Positions 62,457 to 64,000 of a stretch of 64,000 nt of DNA are shown here, in pieces (within the stretch, counting starts at the first letter, position 1; each line of letters begins with the position of its first letter). The notes beneath the pieces were generated by a model that saw nothing but the letters and a program-made list of their open reading frames with translations, made no database searches and was not told where the DNA came from. The stretch is from the NCBI RefSeq assembly GCF_900090315.1, contig NZ_FMHZ01000002.1, positions 620,001 through 684,000 on the forward strand, written 5' to 3'. Both the position numbers and the translations under genes were made by a program. The DNA is from Micromonospora citrea (GTDB taxonomy: Bacteria > Actinomycetota > Actinomycetes > Mycobacteriales > Micromonosporaceae).

Positions 62457-63474
62457 CAGCCTGCTGGGCAGGTTCGTCAGCGCGCTGGCGGCCCGACCGG
62501 CCACCACGGCGAGGGCCGTTCCCGTGCCGACCCGCACCAGGCTCGCCGCCGCGCTCGCCGCGAGGCCGGTGGTCCCGGCGAGCCCTGGTCCCGCCTTGGC
62601 GCCCGTCGGGGACGCCGACCACGGCGGCAAGCTGACCCAACGGGTCAAGCAGGTGCTGGCCGGCATCCTGGGCGTCACCGCCGACCAGCTGCGCGTCGAC
62701 GCCGACGGCGACGTCGCCGTCCGCGTCGGCTCCGCCATGATCTTCGTACGGGCACAGGACGACCCGCCCCTGGTCGACGTCTTCTCGCCGCTGCTCACCG
62801 GGGTCGAGCCGACCGAGTCGCTCTACCGGCGGCTCTCCGACCTCACCAACGGTCTCGTCGTCGGCCGGGTCTACTGCACCGGCGACACCGTCTGGGCGTC
62901 CGTCCCCGTCTTCGGGAAGGACTTCGCGCCCACCCACCTGCTGCTGGCCGTACGCGCCATGGTCGAACTCGCCGACGACCTCGACGACCGCCTCCGGCGG
63001 GAGTTCGGCGGCAGCCGCTTCTTCGGCGAGGAGTCCACCGGCCTGGCCGCGGTCCCCGACCCCGCCGGCTACCTGCGCGACCTGGACCGGGCCGGCGCGA
63101 GCGGGGCGGGCAGCGTCCTGGTCGACCTGCTGGCCGACCGGGGGCGGACCGACGAGCTGCGGCTCCGCGCCGAGCACGGCGACTGGCACGCCGCCGCCCG
63201 GCTCGCGGCGCTGCTCGCCGAGGAGGGGCGCGCCGAGGAGGCCGAACTGTACTGGCGGATCGCCGCCGACCAGGGCGACCCGAGGGCCCGCGACGAGCTG
63301 GCCACCCTGCTGGCCGCCCGGGGCCGGCACGACGAGGCGATCGCGCTGCTGCGGCAGGCGGTCGACGGCGGCGACTGGCGCCCTCTGCCGCTGCTGCTCA
63401 CGCTGCTCACCGAGCACGGTCTCGTCGACGAGGCGATCACCCTGCTGCGCCGCCGCGCGGCCGGCCGGGACTGA
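62443..63474 (+). CDS. YbjN-domain protein with TPR/Sel1-like repeats
   Basis: A 343-residue protein. After a low-complexity N-terminus it has a YbjN/T3SS-chaperone-like alpha/beta domain (VLAGILGVTADQLRVDADGD, VRVGSAMIFVRAQDDPPLVD, GRVYCTGDTVWASVPVFGKD). The C-terminal 130 residues are repeated helices of the TPR/Sel1 kind (AARLAALLAEEGRAEEAELY, DELATLLAARGRHDEAIALL, LLLTLLTEHGLVDEAITLLR). A role in protein-protein interaction is likely; the partner is unknown. Overlap with the preceding membrane-protein gene by 14 bases suggests one operon. Confidence 0.8.
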   Translation: MTPRDSLLGRFVSALAARPATTARAVPVPTRTRLAAALAARPVVPASPGPALAPVGDADHGGKLTQRVKQVLAGILGVTADQLRVDADGDVAVRVGSAMIFVRAQDDPPLVDVFSPLLTGVEPTESLYRRLSDLTNGLVVGRVYCTGDTVWASVPVFGKDFAPTHLLLAVRAMVELADDLDDRLRREFGGSRFFGEESTGLAAVPDPAGYLRDLDRAGASGAGSVLVDLLADRGRTDELRLRAEHGDWHAAARLAALLAEEGRAEEAELYWRIAADQGDPRARDELATLLAARGRHDEAIALLRQAVDGGDWRPLPLLLTLLTEHGLVDEAITLLRRRAAGRD

Positions 63475-64000
63475 TCCGCCGAAACGCCGGACCCGACCGC
63501 GCCCGACCCGCCCGCCGCCCGGGCCGGCCGCGCCCCACCGGCCGGGGAGCGCCTCCGTCTCGCTGGCCAGGTCGCCCACCGTCCGGGGAGCGCCTCCGTC
63601 GCTGGCCAGGTCCCCACCGGCGCTGGCCGGCCGGCGGTGCCGGCAGGTCGCCCACCGGCACTGGCCGGCCGACGGTGCCGGCAGGTCGCCCACCAACGCT
63701 GGCCGCCGACGTCGACGTCGACGGGCCGCGTACCGGCGCGGGCCGCCGACGGGCCGCGTACCGGCGCGGGCCGCCGACGGGTGGCGTACCGGCGCGCGGG
63801 CCGGTCGCGGAAGCCGGAAATCCGATCCGGGCCGGGAGGTGTGGCCGAGCCGGCACGTGGGTAGAGAGACGCGCTGGGGTGCCGGCGGAGGTGCGGTTCG
63901 AGCCGGGTGCCAGGATGAACGGGTAACACCAGCAAGGGTCGGTCGGGCCCGGAAGTGAGGGCTGCGATGGGGTGCGACCGAGGGTGACGCGGCCCACGGG
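63475..64000. repeat. Non-coding tail with GC-rich tandem repeats
   Basis: Three repeat families follow one another. Units containing GGGGAGCGCCTCCGTC and CTGGCCAGGTCGCCCACC occur twice (about 63542-63618). Units with GGTGCCGGCAGGTCGCCCAC occur twice (about 63622-63700). A 28-base unit starting GACGGGCCGCGTACCGGCGC occurs at 63720, 63748 and, diverged, 63776. The rest to the window end shows no convincing gene; open frames here are low-complexity. Confidence 0.75.

Noticed and set aside
62335..63696. 453-residue leftward frame opposite the YbjN/TPR gene
   Set aside because: Its translation is repetitive and Arg/Gly/Ala-rich, and it runs through tandem repeats; the rightward frame has clear domains.
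63540..63805. CRISPR array
   Set aside because: Repeats are directly adjacent without unique spacers and differ in unit length, so they are minisatellites; no cas genes are near.
63838..63915. tRNA-like stretch (GGAGGTGTGGCCGAG...GGTTCGAG)
   Set aside because: It has D-loop- and T-loop-like words, but the ends do not form an acceptor stem and no anticodon arm can be drawn.

Overview
The window is very GC-rich, with GC-biased third codon positions, many GTG/TTG starts and many 4-base ATGA/GTGA stop-start overlaps. Gene content (PucR regulator, CvnA/CvnB-like sensor pair, QcrC/QcrA, several MsiK-dependent-looking sugar importers) points to a filamentous actinomycete, most likely Micromonosporaceae. 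That assignment is inference from style and gene families; there is no rRNA or other marker gene here.

Layout. 0-9 kb: the end of a winged-helix protein, then a leftward seven-gene sugar-catabolic operon (lipoprotein binding protein, two permeases, 2-hydroxyacid dehydrogenase, Gfo/Idh/MocA oxidoreductase, SDR-like epimerase, DHDPS-like aldolase) with a divergent second Gfo/Idh/MocA gene. 9-17 kb: small housekeeping and stress genes (RibD-type reductase, DUF1330, ArsR-AHSA1 pair with a clear operator, membrane protein, YtcJ-type amidohydrolase, CapA lipoprotein, PucR regulator). 17-24 kb: secreted X-prolyl-peptidase-like enzyme, then a rightward sugar ABC operon carrying its own ATPase and ending in a small lipoprotein. 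24-33 kb: a decayed DUF4345 gene, a secreted BNR-repeat protein, a secreted LasA-like M23 peptidase, and a two-component system next to an MMPL exporter. 33-42 kb: a LacI regulon with three near-identical operators, a divergent secreted beta-propeller glycosidase-like protein, and LacI-FAD oxidoreductase-ABC importer-ROK kinase-NanE, which fits uptake of a ManNAc-yielding sugar. 42-52 kb: lipid kinase, then a leftward operon joining a CvnA-like kinase, roadblock protein, branched-chain-amino-acid-type ABC transporter and methyltransferase. 52-56 kb: XRE regulator, P450, then an A/T-richer patch with a broken IS5-type transposase, a small secreted SH3-like protein and a large hairpin. 56-59 kb: a qcrC-qcrA pair lacking qcrB, and a DUF2254 membrane protein. 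59-64 kb: HtpG, two small membrane proteins, a YbjN/TPR-like protein, and a non-coding tail of GC-rich tandem repeats.

How it works together. Three carbohydrate importers lie within 35 kb; two lack an ATPase and presumably use a shared MsiK-type ATPase encoded elsewhere. The best-supported local regulatory circuits are the LacI operators at 34.47-34.73 kb and the ArsR palindrome at 10.51-10.54 kb. The strongest candidates for undescribed biology are the FAD-oxidoreductase/ManNAc operon, the first oxidative sugar operon (whose SDR-like enzyme lacks the usual catalytic lysine), and the sensor/roadblock/transporter/methyltransferase operon (whose kinase lacks the family's usual histidine).
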